The notes: a model not told the origin generated them from the letters alone. A stretch of 64,000 bases of DNA from Sphingopyxis sp. H053 (GCF_001468225.1 NZ_LNRU01000001.1:186001-250000); one strand, 5' to 3'. Positions 50,051 to 57,949 are shown, numbered from the stretch's first letter. Made by a program: numbers and translations.

Positions 50051-51370
50051 TTGGCTAAGCCCAAACTGAATAACGGCGTCGTGGACCGGCTAGAGGCGCG
50101 CGTCAGCGACTATGTGACATGGTGTGGCGGCTTGCCGGGCTTTGGCGTCCGCGTGCGCCCATCGGGCCGCAAATCGTTCATCGTGCAATATGATTTCGAA
50201 GGTCGATCTCGCAAAGTGACGGTCGGTACGTTCCCCACGTTGACGGTTGAGCAAGCGCGGAAGAAAGCAACGGAATTGCTGGCGAAGGTCCAATTGGGTG
50301 AAGACGTTGCCGCGAAGCCGGTCGTCGAAGAAAACCCAACCGTCACCGAACTGTGCGACGAATATCTGAAAAAGGGTTGTGGGCATAAGAAGGCTTCGAC
50401 GAAGGTTACGGACAAGGGGTGTATCGAGCGGCATATCAAGCCACTGTTGGGGCATCGCCGCGTCAAGGATTTGAAGCGTCGCCACATTGAAGATTTCTTC
50501 AGCGCGGTCGCGGCTGGCGAAACCGCGAAGAACGAAGTCATCGACGGCAAGCGTATTATCGTGAAGGGCGGCGAAGGCGCTGCCCGTCGCACGGTGCGCC
50601 TGTTCGGTGGCATTCTCACCTATGCCATTGGTCGCGAATACATTTCGGAGAATCCGCGTCGGGGCGTCAAAATCGGTAAGGATAACGCCAACGAACGCTA
50701 TCTGTATGGTGATGAACTTCGCCGTCTTGGCGATGCGTTGCGCGAAGCTGAAACGATAGGCTTGCCATGGCAATTCAACGAAGGCGCGAAGGCAAAGCAC
50801 AGGCCGAAGAACGCCGACATGTTGCGCGAAGTGATTTCGCCCCACGCCATCGCGGCGCTTCGTCTGTTGCTGTTGACCGGCTGTCGCTTAGGCGAAATTT
50901 TGACGCTGGAATGGACGCAAGTTGATTTGGAACGCGGCTTTCTTCGTCTGCCAGATTCGAAGACCGGGAAGAAGGAGGTTATCCTTGGCGCGCCCGCGTT
51001 GAAGGTGTTGGCGGAAATTCCGCGCGTGAAGGACAATCCATATGTCATCGTCGGTGAAACGAAGGGCAAGCCGCGTAGCGACCTAAAGCGGCCATGGCGG
51101 CGCGTGACTGCCCACGCTGGCTTGCCGGGCCTACGGTTGCATGACCTTCGCCATAGCTTCGCCAGCATGGGCGCGGCATCGGGCATGGGGCTTCCCATTG
51201 TGGGCAAACTGCTTGGCCATGCCTCGCCATCGACGACGGCGCGTTACGCGCATCTTGCCGACGACCCGCTTCGTCGTGCGTCGGACAGCATCGCTGGGAG
51301 CATCGCCGCCGCCCTCGGCGTAGCTTCGGAAACGTCCAATGTCGTTCCGCTTAAAGAAGGTGCGGCATAG
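50051..51370 (+). CDS. int: tyrosine-type site-specific integrase
   Basis: A 439-residue integrase. The N-terminal part has the P4-integrase-like GFGVRVRPSGRKSFIVQYD and VTVGTFPTLTVEQARKKA (arm-site binding). Catalytic residues Arg279 (LTGCRLGEILTLEW), His364 and Arg367 (LHDLRHSFASM) and Tyr399 (TTARYAHL) are all present. The start is TTG 50051, because AAGGGA lies seven bases before; a longer frame upstream to 49913 has no ATG and would run across the repeat at 50019. It should integrate and excise this element at the tRNA-Pro site. Confidence 0.92.
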   Translation: MAKPKLNNGVVDRLEARVSDYVTWCGGLPGFGVRVRPSGRKSFIVQYDFEGRSRKVTVGTFPTLTVEQARKKATELLAKVQLGEDVAAKPVVEENPTVTELCDEYLKKGCGHKKASTKVTDKGCIERHIKPLLGHRRVKDLKRRHIEDFFSAVAAGETAKNEVIDGKRIIVKGGEGAARRTVRLFGGILTYAIGREYISENPRRGVKIGKDNANERYLYGDELRRLGDALREAETIGLPWQFNEGAKAKHRPKNADMLREVISPHAIAALRLLLLTGCRLGEILTLEWTQVDLERGFLRLPDSKTGKKEVILGAPALKVLAEIPRVKDNPYVIVGETKGKPRSDLKRPWRRVTAHAGLPGLRLHDLRHSFASMGAASGMGLPIVGKLLGHASPSTTARYAHLADDPLRRASDSIAGSIAAALGVASETSNVVPLKEGAA

Positions 51371-51576
51371 TGTTCGACTTAATCGATAACGCCAACGTGC
51401 CGGGCTTTAACAACGCCGTTGTCATCGCCAAGGGAAGGGCGTTGGTCGCAAACGGAATGTCGGGCCGCGCCGCTGCCATCGAACTCTACGATATGTATTT
51501 TGCTAAAATCGACGTCCAACAATCAACGCGTGAACGGCGATTGAAGTATTTGGCTCGCGAGTTCAAAACGGCTTAG
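51370..51576 (+). CDS. 68-residue protein of unknown function
   Basis: A short frame starting at GTG, overlapping the integrase stop by one base, with AAAGAAGG ten bases before. Contents: VVIAKGRALVANGMSGRAA, ELYDMYFAKIDVQQ and a basic end (RERRLKYLAREF). No family recognised. The coupling suggests it acts with the integrase, for example as a directionality or regulatory factor; that is inference. Confidence 0.55.
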   Translation: MFDLIDNANVPGFNNAVVIAKGRALVANGMSGRAAAIELYDMYFAKIDVQQSTRERRLKYLAREFKTA

Positions 51577-51623
51577 GTCGTCGAAATGTGTCCCTAGAGG
51601 TCTGTAATCTTGGGTAATATCTA

Positions 51624-51656
51624 GTCGTCTCCACTCTTTAGCAGTCAGGAGACGAC
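51624..51656 (+). promoter_or_regulatory. hairpin covering the ribosome site of the AlpA-like gene
   Basis: GTCGTCTCC / GGAGACGAC, a perfect 9-bp inverted repeat with a 15-base loop. The right arm contains the AGGAG that serves the TTG start at 51659. In RNA the stem would hide this site, so the hairpin may control translation; it may instead be a DNA operator. Confidence 0.5.
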
Positions 51657-51658
51657 AG

Positions 51659-51913
51659 TTGGCTGAACCAGCCTATCTTCGCCGCAATCAGGCGGCTGAT
51701 TACCTTCAGGAACGCTATGGGTTCGGCACAACCGAAACCCTTGCCAAGCTGGCTTGCATCGGCGGCGGGCCGCGTTTTCGCAAGCTTGGCCGTTTCCCGG
51801 TCTATACCGCCGATGACCTTCAAGCATGGGCAGAAAGTCGTCTGTCGGACCCGGTGGCATCCACGTCAGAATATGCCGAACAGCGGCGCCAACATGTTAT
51901 CGCCGCGTCATAG
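51659..51913 (+). CDS. AlpA-like helix-turn-helix protein
   Basis: An 84-residue protein with a MerR/AlpA-type HTH: YLRRNQAADYLQERYGFG, then LAKLACIGGGPRFRKLGRFP and a wing ending VYTADDLQAWAESRL. Such proteins act as excisionase or transcription activator in P4-like satellites and prophages. Start TTG 51659, with AGGAG seven bases before. The helicase gene follows at five bases. Confidence 0.8.
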   Translation: MAEPAYLRRNQAADYLQERYGFGTTETLAKLACIGGGPRFRKLGRFPVYTADDLQAWAESRLSDPVASTSEYAEQRRQHVIAAS

Positions 51914-51918
51914 TTCAC

Positions 51919-53319
51919 ATGTTCTTCGAAAGTGCGCCGTCGCAGGACGAAAAGCAAATCATCATGCGCGAAGTGCTGGCGTTGATTCCGCCGGACTCTA
52001 CGGAAACCGTTCGCATCGTCGCGCAATCGCTGAAGACTGACGGGCAAACATATGAACCAATATTTCTTGAATGGTCGAAGCCCTACGGGCGGCTAAAGGC
52101 GCGTAAGCTTTGGTCGTTGGCGAAGCCCGACCCGGACGTGCTTCACGACCTACTCGAAATGCGTGGCGAAGCCGCGAAGCGCCGCGAACGATTCAAGTTT
52201 CGAACAGCCGCCGAACTACAGGCGTTGCCATCGCAGCCATCGCGAATTGATGGCGTGTTCCCCGCCGAAGGATTTGCCGTCGTGTTCGGCGCGTCGGGGT
52301 CGGCCAAGTCGTTTCTATGCACAGCGGCAGCGGCGGCAATAGCAACTGGTGAACACTTCTTCGGCCATCGCAGCCGCCCCGCGCCGGTGCTCTACATCGC
52401 GCTTGAAGGCGAGGGCGGGTATCGCAACCGGACCCGCGCTTGGGAGCGACATAACAATCGGCCGTTCCCAACGGACGTTCGCTTTTCCATCGAAGCCTTC
52501 AGCCTAATTGATCCGCAGGACGTTGACGACCTTGCGTCGTTATGCCCGCCGGGCGTCGTAATCTTCATCGATACGTTGAATCGAGCAGCCCCCGGCGCGG
52601 ACGAAAATAGCAGCAAAGACATGGGCGCCATAATCGCGGGGGCAAAGAGGCTTCAGCGCCTCACAGCCGGACTGATCGTTCTCGTTGCCCACAGTGGGAA
52701 AGACGCGGCGAAGGGCTTGCGCGGACATTCCAGTTTGTTTGCAGCGCTGGACGCCGCGATCTACGTCGAACGCAACGGCGACGCTCGAATGTGGCGCATC
52801 GATAAAGCGAAGGACGGCGAAGACGGAAAGGCGCACGGTTTTCGCCTTCACAGCATTGTTGTGGGTACAGACGAAGACGGCATCGACCTTACCAGTTGCG
52901 TAGTCGTGTCAGACGATGCAGCGGCCCCGCGCCGGGACTTCAAAGAACTTACACCCAATCAGCATTTGGGTATGTCGTCATTTCGCGAAGCCGCTGGCGA
53001 ACATGGGGTCGTTGACGACAGCGGCACCTTTGTCGGTGTTCACGTCGAAGCTTGGCGTCCAAAGTTTTACCGCAATTCGACCAGTGACAATGACGATACC
53101 AAACGCAAAAATTTCAACCGCGCCCGGTCGGACTTGGTTCGGGATGGCTATTTGACGGTCGAAAGCGATCTCTATCGCGTGGGCGGCGCGCAAGGCGCGG
53201 TACAAAATGCTGTGATTGCCGCCGTGCTGATCGCGGAGCGGGACACCGGGACAACAGCGGGACATTCACGGGACAGTCCCGGTGCGCTCAGCGGGACGGG
53301 ACGGGACACCACCCTTTAG
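51919..53319 (+). CDS. RepA-like AAA/RecA-fold helicase
   Basis: A 466-residue protein. A RecA-fold ATPase core has Walker A GASGSAKS at 124-131, Walker B VVIFIDTLNRAAPG, and LIVLVAHSGKDAAKGLRGHS with an SLFAALDAAIYVER end, as in hexameric RepA helicases of plasmids and satellites. The N-terminal 100 residues look like a short primase/virE-related fragment (LLEMRGEAAKRRERFKFRTA) without clear catalytic residues. The C-terminus, rich in Gly/Asp/Ser/Thr, is coded by the CGGGAC-rich origin-like DNA. Start ATG 51919 just after the AlpA-like stop. Confidence 0.82.
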   Translation: MFFESAPSQDEKQIIMREVLALIPPDSTETVRIVAQSLKTDGQTYEPIFLEWSKPYGRLKARKLWSLAKPDPDVLHDLLEMRGEAAKRRERFKFRTAAELQALPSQPSRIDGVFPAEGFAVVFGASGSAKSFLCTAAAAAIATGEHFFGHRSRPAPVLYIALEGEGGYRNRTRAWERHNNRPFPTDVRFSIEAFSLIDPQDVDDLASLCPPGVVIFIDTLNRAAPGADENSSKDMGAIIAGAKRLQRLTAGLIVLVAHSGKDAAKGLRGHSSLFAALDAAIYVERNGDARMWRIDKAKDGEDGKAHGFRLHSIVVGTDEDGIDLTSCVVVSDDAAAPRRDFKELTPNQHLGMSSFREAAGEHGVVDDSGTFVGVHVEAWRPKFYRNSTSDNDDTKRKNFNRARSDLVRDGYLTVESDLYRVGGAQGAVQNAVIAAVLIAERDTGTTAGHSRDSPGALSGTGRDTTL

Positions 53320-53337
53320 GGGTGTCCCGCTGTCCCG
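53239..53337 (+). other. CGGGAC repeat cluster, probable origin iterons
   Basis: Ten copies of CGGGAC or GTCCCG in 99 bp: 53239, 53247, 53258, 53269, 53292, 53297, 53302 forward and 53276, 53324, 53332 reverse. Several are spaced by 11 bp. The cluster spans the 3' end of the helicase gene. A hairpin (CGGGACAC / GTGTCCCG) crosses the stop codon, and the AT-rich palindrome at 53401 follows. The set resembles a replication origin beside its helicase gene. Confidence 0.55.
53302..53329 (+). terminator. hairpin across the helicase stop codon
   Basis: CGGGACAC-CA-CCC-TTTA-GGG-GTGTCCCG: 8-bp outer stem, 3-bp inner stem, TTTA loop. The TAG stop sits inside. No T-run follows. It could end transcription or be part of the origin. 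Confidence 0.45.
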
Positions 53338-53359
53338 GCGACGGTTGTGTGTTGGTTTG

Positions 53360-53377
53360 GCTACCCATTACCTGCCC
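53360..53377 (+). repeat. CCTACCC-N4-CCTRCCC motif, copy 2
   Basis: GCTACCC ATTA CCTGCCC, the first base differing from the consensus C, with the second half at 53371-53377. It lies between the CGGGAC cluster and the AT-rich palindrome. Confidence 0.7.
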
Positions 53378-53400
53378 AACGGTCAACGCGGTAAGTTGCG

Positions 53401-53417
53401 TCAAATTATATATTTGA
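53401..53417. other. AT-rich palindrome, possible unwinding element or operator
   Basis: TCAAAT-TATAT-ATTTGA, a perfect 6-bp inverted repeat around a TATAT centre, in an AT-rich gap between the helicase gene and the 53500 gene. In an origin setting this is where strands would open. Confidence 0.5.
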
Positions 53418-53499
53418 AATTACGTCGAAAGTTTCGGCGAAGTTACCATCGGACCGCGCCTCTAGACGGCGACGGTCGTAGGTTGAAGGCAATAACGCA

Positions 53500-54042
53500 A
53501 TGACCATCTCAGGATTTAACAACCGCGCCCACGAAATCATAAGCGGCGTTCTCGACCGTGCCGAAGATTGGATTGCGCGCAACGGCGTCTGCCCGGCCCA
53601 CCAAGCCGACGCACACCTGACAACGAAATACATCGAAGCTTGCGCCAACATCATTCGCGGCGGCGTCGTCTATCTAGCCGCAGATGAACGTATCGGCGCT
53701 GACATATTCCTGTCGGGCCTTGGCGACGCGAAGTTCAAGCGACTTTCGCCGCGAACGCAGACGATGTGTGCGGAGCATCTATCGCACCATACGCACGTCT
53801 ACTTCCCCAACTATCATACGGTGCTTCGGCTTGCCTACCTTCACGTTCTCCGGTCCGCATGTGGGCAAGTCCCATTCCATAGTCACGGCGTAGTCTTGCT
53901 TGCGGCGTCGACGTTGCCCGGCGTCTTGAGCGACGTTCGGCGCGAATGTCGTCGTCGTGGCCTAAATTATGATCGTGTTTTAGTTCCTGAAACGGAGAAG
54001 CATAAGAAAAGTATGTCGTTAAAGGTTATCGCGAATAAATGA
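53500..54042 (+). CDS. 180-residue protein of unknown function
   Basis: A frame starting at ATG 53500, with GAAGG ten bases before. Composition is mixed; Cys and His are scattered (NGVCPAHQADAHLTTKYIEAC, CAEHLSHHTHVYFPNYHTVL), which might point to metal binding. No domain is recognised. It follows the presumed origin; a promoter and the unknown block come next. Coding by length and reading-frame quality. Confidence 0.55.
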   Translation: MTISGFNNRAHEIISGVLDRAEDWIARNGVCPAHQADAHLTTKYIEACANIIRGGVVYLAADERIGADIFLSGLGDAKFKRLSPRTQTMCAEHLSHHTHVYFPNYHTVLRLAYLHVLRSACGQVPFHSHGVVLLAASTLPGVLSDVRRECRRRGLNYDRVLVPETEKHKKSMSLKVIANK

Positions 54043-54083
54043 TTTAATATTACATTGAAGATTGAGTATTTGAAATAATATTA

Positions 54084-54112
54084 TTGACTTGTGCTCGTAT
54101 TGACTGGATTAT
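54084..54112 (+). promoter_or_regulatory. possible sigma-70 promoter
   Basis: TTGACT at 54084 and GATTAT at 54107 with a 17-base spacer, in an AT-rich stretch (54043-54150), 42 bases before the 54154 gene. The -35 box is near-consensus; the -10 matches four of six. It would drive the block starting at 54154. Confidence 0.45.
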
Positions 54113-54153
54113 GCAGCCGTATTGATTGTTTCATTTGTCTTATTGGCGGAATT

Positions 54154-54420
54154 ATGTGGTCTTCATCATCGGCACCGGTAGGAAGTGAGCGGGTTTCCGC
54201 TCCGACCCCACTCCCCCCGAAGCCCAAACGCTATCGGTGCAAGCTATCGAGCGTCGCCGACGTGAACCGGGAAATTCAGCGGGTCTATCGTGAGGCGCGG
54301 TCGAATGTCCTCGATACGGGGGACGCGTCGAAGCTGGCGCATATCCTGTCGATGATTGCCCGCATTCACGAAACGACCGACCTTGAAACGCGGCTCGCGG
54401 CTTTGGAAGCTCGGTCGTGA
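54154..54420 (+). CDS. small phage-like protein, unknown
   Basis: An 88-residue protein with a Ser/Pro-rich start (MWSSSSAPVGS) and a helical core (YRCKLSSVADVNREIQRVYRE, DTGDASKLAHILSMIARI and a C-terminal LETRLAALEAR). I recall similar small proteins next to terminase genes in proteobacterial prophages, but no terminase is here. Start ATG 54154 (an earlier frame start at 54091 lacks a ribosome site). Confidence 0.5.
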   Translation: MWSSSSAPVGSERVSAPTPLPPKPKRYRCKLSSVADVNREIQRVYREARSNVLDTGDASKLAHILSMIARIHETTDLETRLAALEARS

Positions 54421-54421
54421 C

Positions 54422-54814
54422 ATGGTCAGCGCCATCGCTCGTCGTATCGCCCGGCTCGAAAGCGATAGCGCCGCCGTCGTCCCCAACATCGTCGAAGTGG
54501 CGCACGGCGAAACCGACGACGAAGCCGTCGTTCGCTTCATCGCGAAATATGGCGCGCCGCCAAGGTCGTGCATCGTCGTGCCAATGCGCGTCACGGCCGA
54601 CCAACGCGTCGAACGCGAAGCGGCATGGGCCGCGATGCAACGAAAGCTGATCGCGGACGCCCGCGACCGAAGATCGAAGGAAAGGAACGAACATGAATAC
54701 GACCCCCGGTTTCACTCCGGTTCAAACGGACAAAGCCGTCGCATTCTGTCAGCAGCTTCGACTGCCGACGCAGCGGACGCCGATGCTTGGCGACCCCGCA
54801 AACTTCAAAAATGA
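54422..54814 (+). CDS. small protein of unknown function
   Basis: A 130-residue frame from ATG 54422, one base after the previous stop. N-terminal MVSAIARRIARLESDSAAVV is an amphipathic helix. The last 40 residues overlap the next gene in another frame by 122 bases, an unusually long overlap, so the true 3' end may be functional only up to about 54700. No domain is recognised. Confidence 0.45.
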   Translation: MVSAIARRIARLESDSAAVVPNIVEVAHGETDDEAVVRFIAKYGAPPRSCIVVPMRVTADQRVEREAAWAAMQRKLIADARDRRSKERNEHEYDPRFHSGSNGQSRRILSAASTADAADADAWRPRKLQK

Positions 54815-55400
54815 CAACGTCGTCTACAACGCGATGCAAGAGGTTCATTCCGTCGCCGACAGCAGCGCGGAAATGCTCGGCCGTATCTCGCAAGATTTGA
54901 CGGTGACAGAACCGGTGCGCCACGAAAAGGCGGCGAAGGTTGCCAACAGGCTCGCAGCTACCGCTGAAACGACGCAGCGGACGCTGGAATCGCGGGCGAA
55001 GGAACTCGTCAAATCGAGCAGCGAAATTATGGGAACGCGCTTCACGGCGGACCCGTCCCGCAATGCGATCTACACTCGCGCGCTTGATTGGATTGCTCGC
55101 GAAGCGAAAAACGGTGACGGCGGCTACACAAATATTCGCGAAGCCATCTTGGACGAACCCGACTTCGCGCTGACGATGTATAACCATTCGTGGCGCCTGT
55201 TGGGTCTGCCCGAAGACGTCGTTTTGGACTTCAAAGAGAAGATCGTCGGGAAGTTCGCGCCGGAAGCACTCGAATATATCGACACATCGGTGAAGCTGGA
55301 CAGGGTCGCGAAGCGTTATCCCGGCTTCATCGCGAATGTGCATTCGTCCTTCTATTCGCCGATTGAATTGGCGAAGCTTCAGACGCGCGTCGAAGTATGA
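54693..55400 (+). CDS. 235-residue protein of unknown function
   Basis: Starts at ATG 54693 after AAAGGAACGAAC, a good ribosome site. A helix-rich protein (AAKVANRLAATAETTQRTLE and RNAIYTRALDWIAREAKN) without signal peptide or membrane segment. No domain is recognised. Last four bases overlap the next gene, so these genes are translated as a chain. Confidence 0.55.
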   Translation: MNTTPGFTPVQTDKAVAFCQQLRLPTQRTPMLGDPANFKNDNVVYNAMQEVHSVADSSAEMLGRISQDLTVTEPVRHEKAAKVANRLAATAETTQRTLESRAKELVKSSSEIMGTRFTADPSRNAIYTRALDWIAREAKNGDGGYTNIREAILDEPDFALTMYNHSWRLLGLPEDVVLDFKEKIVGKFAPEALEYIDTSVKLDRVAKRYPGFIANVHSSFYSPIELAKLQTRVEV

Positions 55401-55921
55401 CCGTCGCTTCGACACGCCTTGCCCGGCTGGCCGCATGGCTGGACGTGTCGAGCGCCAACAAACCTAGCCCAATGGGCGATACGATGGTCTTCGGCCGTTA
55501 TGCCGAAATCCTGCCTTGGGACTTCGACGAAGCCCCGACCGAAGACTTCGCCGAACATGCGTTGCCGCTGTTCGTACCGTACGCCCAAGCGGTCGGCGTC
55601 GCGTTGCCCGAAGCGGCCGACCTTAGCGCCCCGCCGGGCCAGCAACGAGCCTTCTTCAGATTGCACCATTTGCTGTTCCGCTTGGAAGACGCGGCTCTCG
55701 CGCTGCCTTGGCGCGGGAAGGCCCAGGGCGATCACTTGCCCCTATGTGCGGTCGTCGGCCTGACGGACCCCGCGCAGCCCATTGTCGACGCCGTCAGCGC
55801 GTCAGGGGCCGGTGCGATCGACCTAGACGCCATCCCGCTGCTCGCGGTCCCACTGTGGGCATTGGCGCCCAAAGAGCGCAACGAAATCGCCGGTCGGCTT
55901 CCCTTCGTGCCGCCCGGCTAG
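55397..55921 (+). CDS. 174-residue protein of unknown function
   Basis: Starts at ATG 55397, overlapping the previous stop (ATGA). Acidic, Leu/Ala-rich sequence (DFDEAPTEDFAEHALPLFVP, RLHHLLFRLEDAALALPWRG) without a recognised domain. A strong terminator-like hairpin lies just downstream, so it ends the four-gene block that began at 54154. Confidence 0.5.
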   Translation: MTVASTRLARLAAWLDVSSANKPSPMGDTMVFGRYAEILPWDFDEAPTEDFAEHALPLFVPYAQAVGVALPEAADLSAPPGQQRAFFRLHHLLFRLEDAALALPWRGKAQGDHLPLCAVVGLTDPAQPIVDAVSASGAGAIDLDAIPLLAVPLWALAPKERNEIAGRLPFVPPG

Positions 55922-55959
55922 TCGGGGAGCGTTTCCTTTTCCTTCCGCACCCCCGACTG

Positions 55960-55997
55960 CCCCGGCTACGTTATGCCATGCGTGGTCGGGGCTTTTG
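55960..55997 (+). terminator. Rho-independent terminator of the unknown gene block
   Basis: CCCCGGCTACG / CGTGGTCGGGG, an 11-bp stem with two G-U pairs and a 10-base loop, followed by CTTTTG. It lies after the 55921 stop and closes the block. Confidence 0.7.
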
Positions 55998-56049
55998 TGT
56001 TAGCCGAATAGCAACTTGTTTGCGGTTATTTGGTCGCACGGAGGACGCG

Positions 56050-56580
56050 ATGAATTTCGAAGTTAGCGAGCGAATTATTACGGATAAGTCGGAGAGTGAA
56101 ATCCTCGACCACGCCTTCATCCAATTTAAGAAGGTGTCCGACAGCGCCAAAATGAAGGGCGACGAAATTGTCGCCAAGTCCATTGAAGCGACATTCGGCT
56201 CTATCAATCGTGCGGACACAACTATCGTTTCGGCTCGCAGGATCGACGACGGAATTTTGATCGTTGCTGACGTCCACTATCGCCCGTCGTTTGCGTTTTG
56301 GATTCTGCTGATATTGCTCGCGTTCACATGGATAGGCTGGATTCTTCCAATCGTGTTCTACCTGTCGCACAAATCGACGGTACGGAAGGCGGTCGAATCG
56401 TGTTTGCAGCGTGTGAACAACGAATGCAGCCGCTCGGCTCGCGCGGGATATGCAGCGCCGGTCGAAACCCAACCTTCGGCGATGGATGAACTCGCGAAGC
56501 TTGCAGATCTCAAAGAGCGAGGTTTCGTCACTGACGAAGAATTCGCCGCGAAGAAGCTGCAACTGCTGCGCGCTCGATAA
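56050..56580 (+). CDS. SHOCT-domain membrane protein
   Basis: A 176-residue protein from ATG 56050. N-terminal soluble part (about 1-75), one or two hydrophobic segments (SFAFWILLILLAFTWIGWIL), and a C-terminal SHOCT domain (DELAKLADLKERGFVTDEEF). SHOCT domains are short helical hairpins found at protein ends, often in accessory regions and near phage or defence genes. The function is unknown. It is separated from the preceding block by a terminator, so it has its own transcription. Confidence 0.75.
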   Translation: MNFEVSERIITDKSESEILDHAFIQFKKVSDSAKMKGDEIVAKSIEATFGSINRADTTIVSARRIDDGILIVADVHYRPSFAFWILLILLAFTWIGWILPIVFYLSHKSTVRKAVESCLQRVNNECSRSARAGYAAPVETQPSAMDELAKLADLKERGFVTDEEFAAKKLQLLRAR

Positions 56581-56694
56581 ACGTCGCAACCACATTCCTT
56601 CGCCTCATTGATGCGACGAGCATTTGTCGTTGAACAATGAAAAGTTCAATGAAATCAGCGTTGAAATGGTTGACGCACTTCGAAGCTCACTATT

Positions 56695-56712
56695 GGGCAG
56701 GGAATGGGTAGG
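56695..56712 (-). repeat. CCTACCC-N4-CCTRCCC motif, copy 4 (reverse)
   Basis: On the minus strand CCTACCC ATTC CCTGCCC. It is in the intergenic gap between the convergent SHOCT and MltR-like genes. It is the only reversed copy. Confidence 0.7.
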
Positions 56713-56724
56713 CAGGCTGCGGAC

Positions 56725-57324
56725 TTACGCCCCTTTGTTTGTGGCTTCGTGTTCTTCGACGTGCTGTTTGATAATGGCGTTAACGCGCGCGGCGCCCTTC
56801 TGAACGTCACCTTCGATGATGATGCTCGCCAAAACTCCAGTCAACACTACAAACGCCAATCGAATGAAGGTCTGGTCCTCTCGATAGCTTTCGACAGATT
56901 CATCGTCCAACATCGTGAAGACGGCATCACGCAATGCATCGTCGCGGAACGTCAATGGGTTTTGAGAATGTGCGCACGCATTTCGCATTTCGCGAATCAT
57001 TTCAATGTGGGCACGTGTCTGACGGTCGATAATTCCGAAAGCTTGGGCGCACTTAATTCTTGAGGAAAACGTCCCCATCGGGCCGTTGAAATCGAACAGC
57101 GCGTCGATTTCGTTGTGATTTAAATGAGCGAGACGCTGTTTTATTGATTGAGTTAGCGTGTCCTCTATCATTGCAGCGGTCATAATTACCGTTCCACGGT
57201 CACTCTCATGTTGGAGAGATGCGCCGTGAGCTTCAATTGTCGCTTCGGTAATCTTTGCGCGTGAATGTGTTTTCAAAGACTTGGTGACTGCATTGCGTCC
57301 CGGTCGCGTCGAGCCTTTTTGCAC
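56725..57324 (-). CDS. MltR-like protein with HEPN-type R-x4-H motif
   Basis: A 199-residue protein. Start GTG 57324 is chosen because GGGAGG lies nine bases upstream. The core GTVIMTAAMIEDTLTQSI, LFDFNGPMGTFSSRIKCAQA and HIEMIREMRNACAHS is like the mannitol repressor (MltR) family. MRNACAH gives Arg114 and His119, an R-x4-H pattern of HEPN RNases. In a mobile element such proteins are often toxins or abortive-infection effectors, but a regulatory role like MltR is equally possible. It is read against the neighbouring genes. Confidence 0.65.
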   Translation of the reverse strand: MQKGSTRPGRNAVTKSLKTHSRAKITEATIEAHGASLQHESDRGTVIMTAAMIEDTLTQSIKQRLAHLNHNEIDALFDFNGPMGTFSSRIKCAQAFGIIDRQTRAHIEMIREMRNACAHSQNPLTFRDDALRDAVFTMLDDESVESYREDQTFIRLAFVVLTGVLASIIIEGDVQKGAARVNAIIKQHVEEHEATNKGA

Positions 57325-57422
57325 CCCGTTAATCCTCCCGCATTTCAACGCTTTTTACATAATAAGATGCGATGGCTGAAGCTAAACTTCGACCGATGTT
57401 GTTCGAAATGAGGGCAAGTGAA

Positions 57423-57926
57423 ATGAGGAATGGTGGACGGGCGAGGCATGCATTGAGTATCACGACCGCAATTGCGTTGAGCGGGGTGATGGCGACAAGC
57501 GCCGAGGCCGCTGAATATCTAACTGAAGTTGCAAGTGGAGTGTATCAAACTCCCGGCACCGCGCGTGAAATCGCGACCCGCGCTCAAACGTGTATTTCGC
57601 AGCACTTGGCGTCGGGGACGGTGGGCGGCCAACTCATTATCAACGCTGATTTGGACGGCGGTATTATCGTCGCAAACAGCGCCATTGAGTACGGCAGCAT
57701 GCCGCGCTGGAAGATACGAAGCCGCTTCACGTTCGAAGCGAGGGAAGGGCGCTTTCGTATCCAGCAAAGCAGCCTTGAACGGTTCAGCGACCAGTTCAAC
57801 GTAGGCTGGAATCCAATAGGCAAATGGACCGGCTCGCAATGGCGCAAAGCCGAAGAAGCGTTTGTCGGTTCGGCGGCGACCGTCGCGCAATGCGTCCAGA
57901 ACAAAGTTGCGCGCGACGATTGGTAA
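57423..57926 (+). CDS. exported protein of unknown function
   Basis: A 167-residue protein with a signal peptide (ALSITTAIALSGVMATSAEA); ATG 57372 and 57408 are alternative starts. The mature part has VANSAIEYGSMPRWKIRSRF and SSLERFSDQFNVGWNPIGKW, resembling a DUF4468-type exported domain in layout only. It is the last gene before the right repeat, and is divergent from the MltR-like gene. Confidence 0.6.
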   Translation: MRNGGRARHALSITTAIALSGVMATSAEAAEYLTEVASGVYQTPGTAREIATRAQTCISQHLASGTVGGQLIINADLDGGIIVANSAIEYGSMPRWKIRSRFTFEAREGRFRIQQSSLERFSDQFNVGWNPIGKWTGSQWRKAEEAFVGSAATVAQCVQNKVARDDW

Positions 57927-57949
57927 AATCGCCGGGACAGGTTCCGTAG

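Noticed and set aside
53239..53337. CRISPR-like repeats
   Set aside because: Repeats are six bases, irregularly spaced and on both strands; they do not form a repeat-spacer array.
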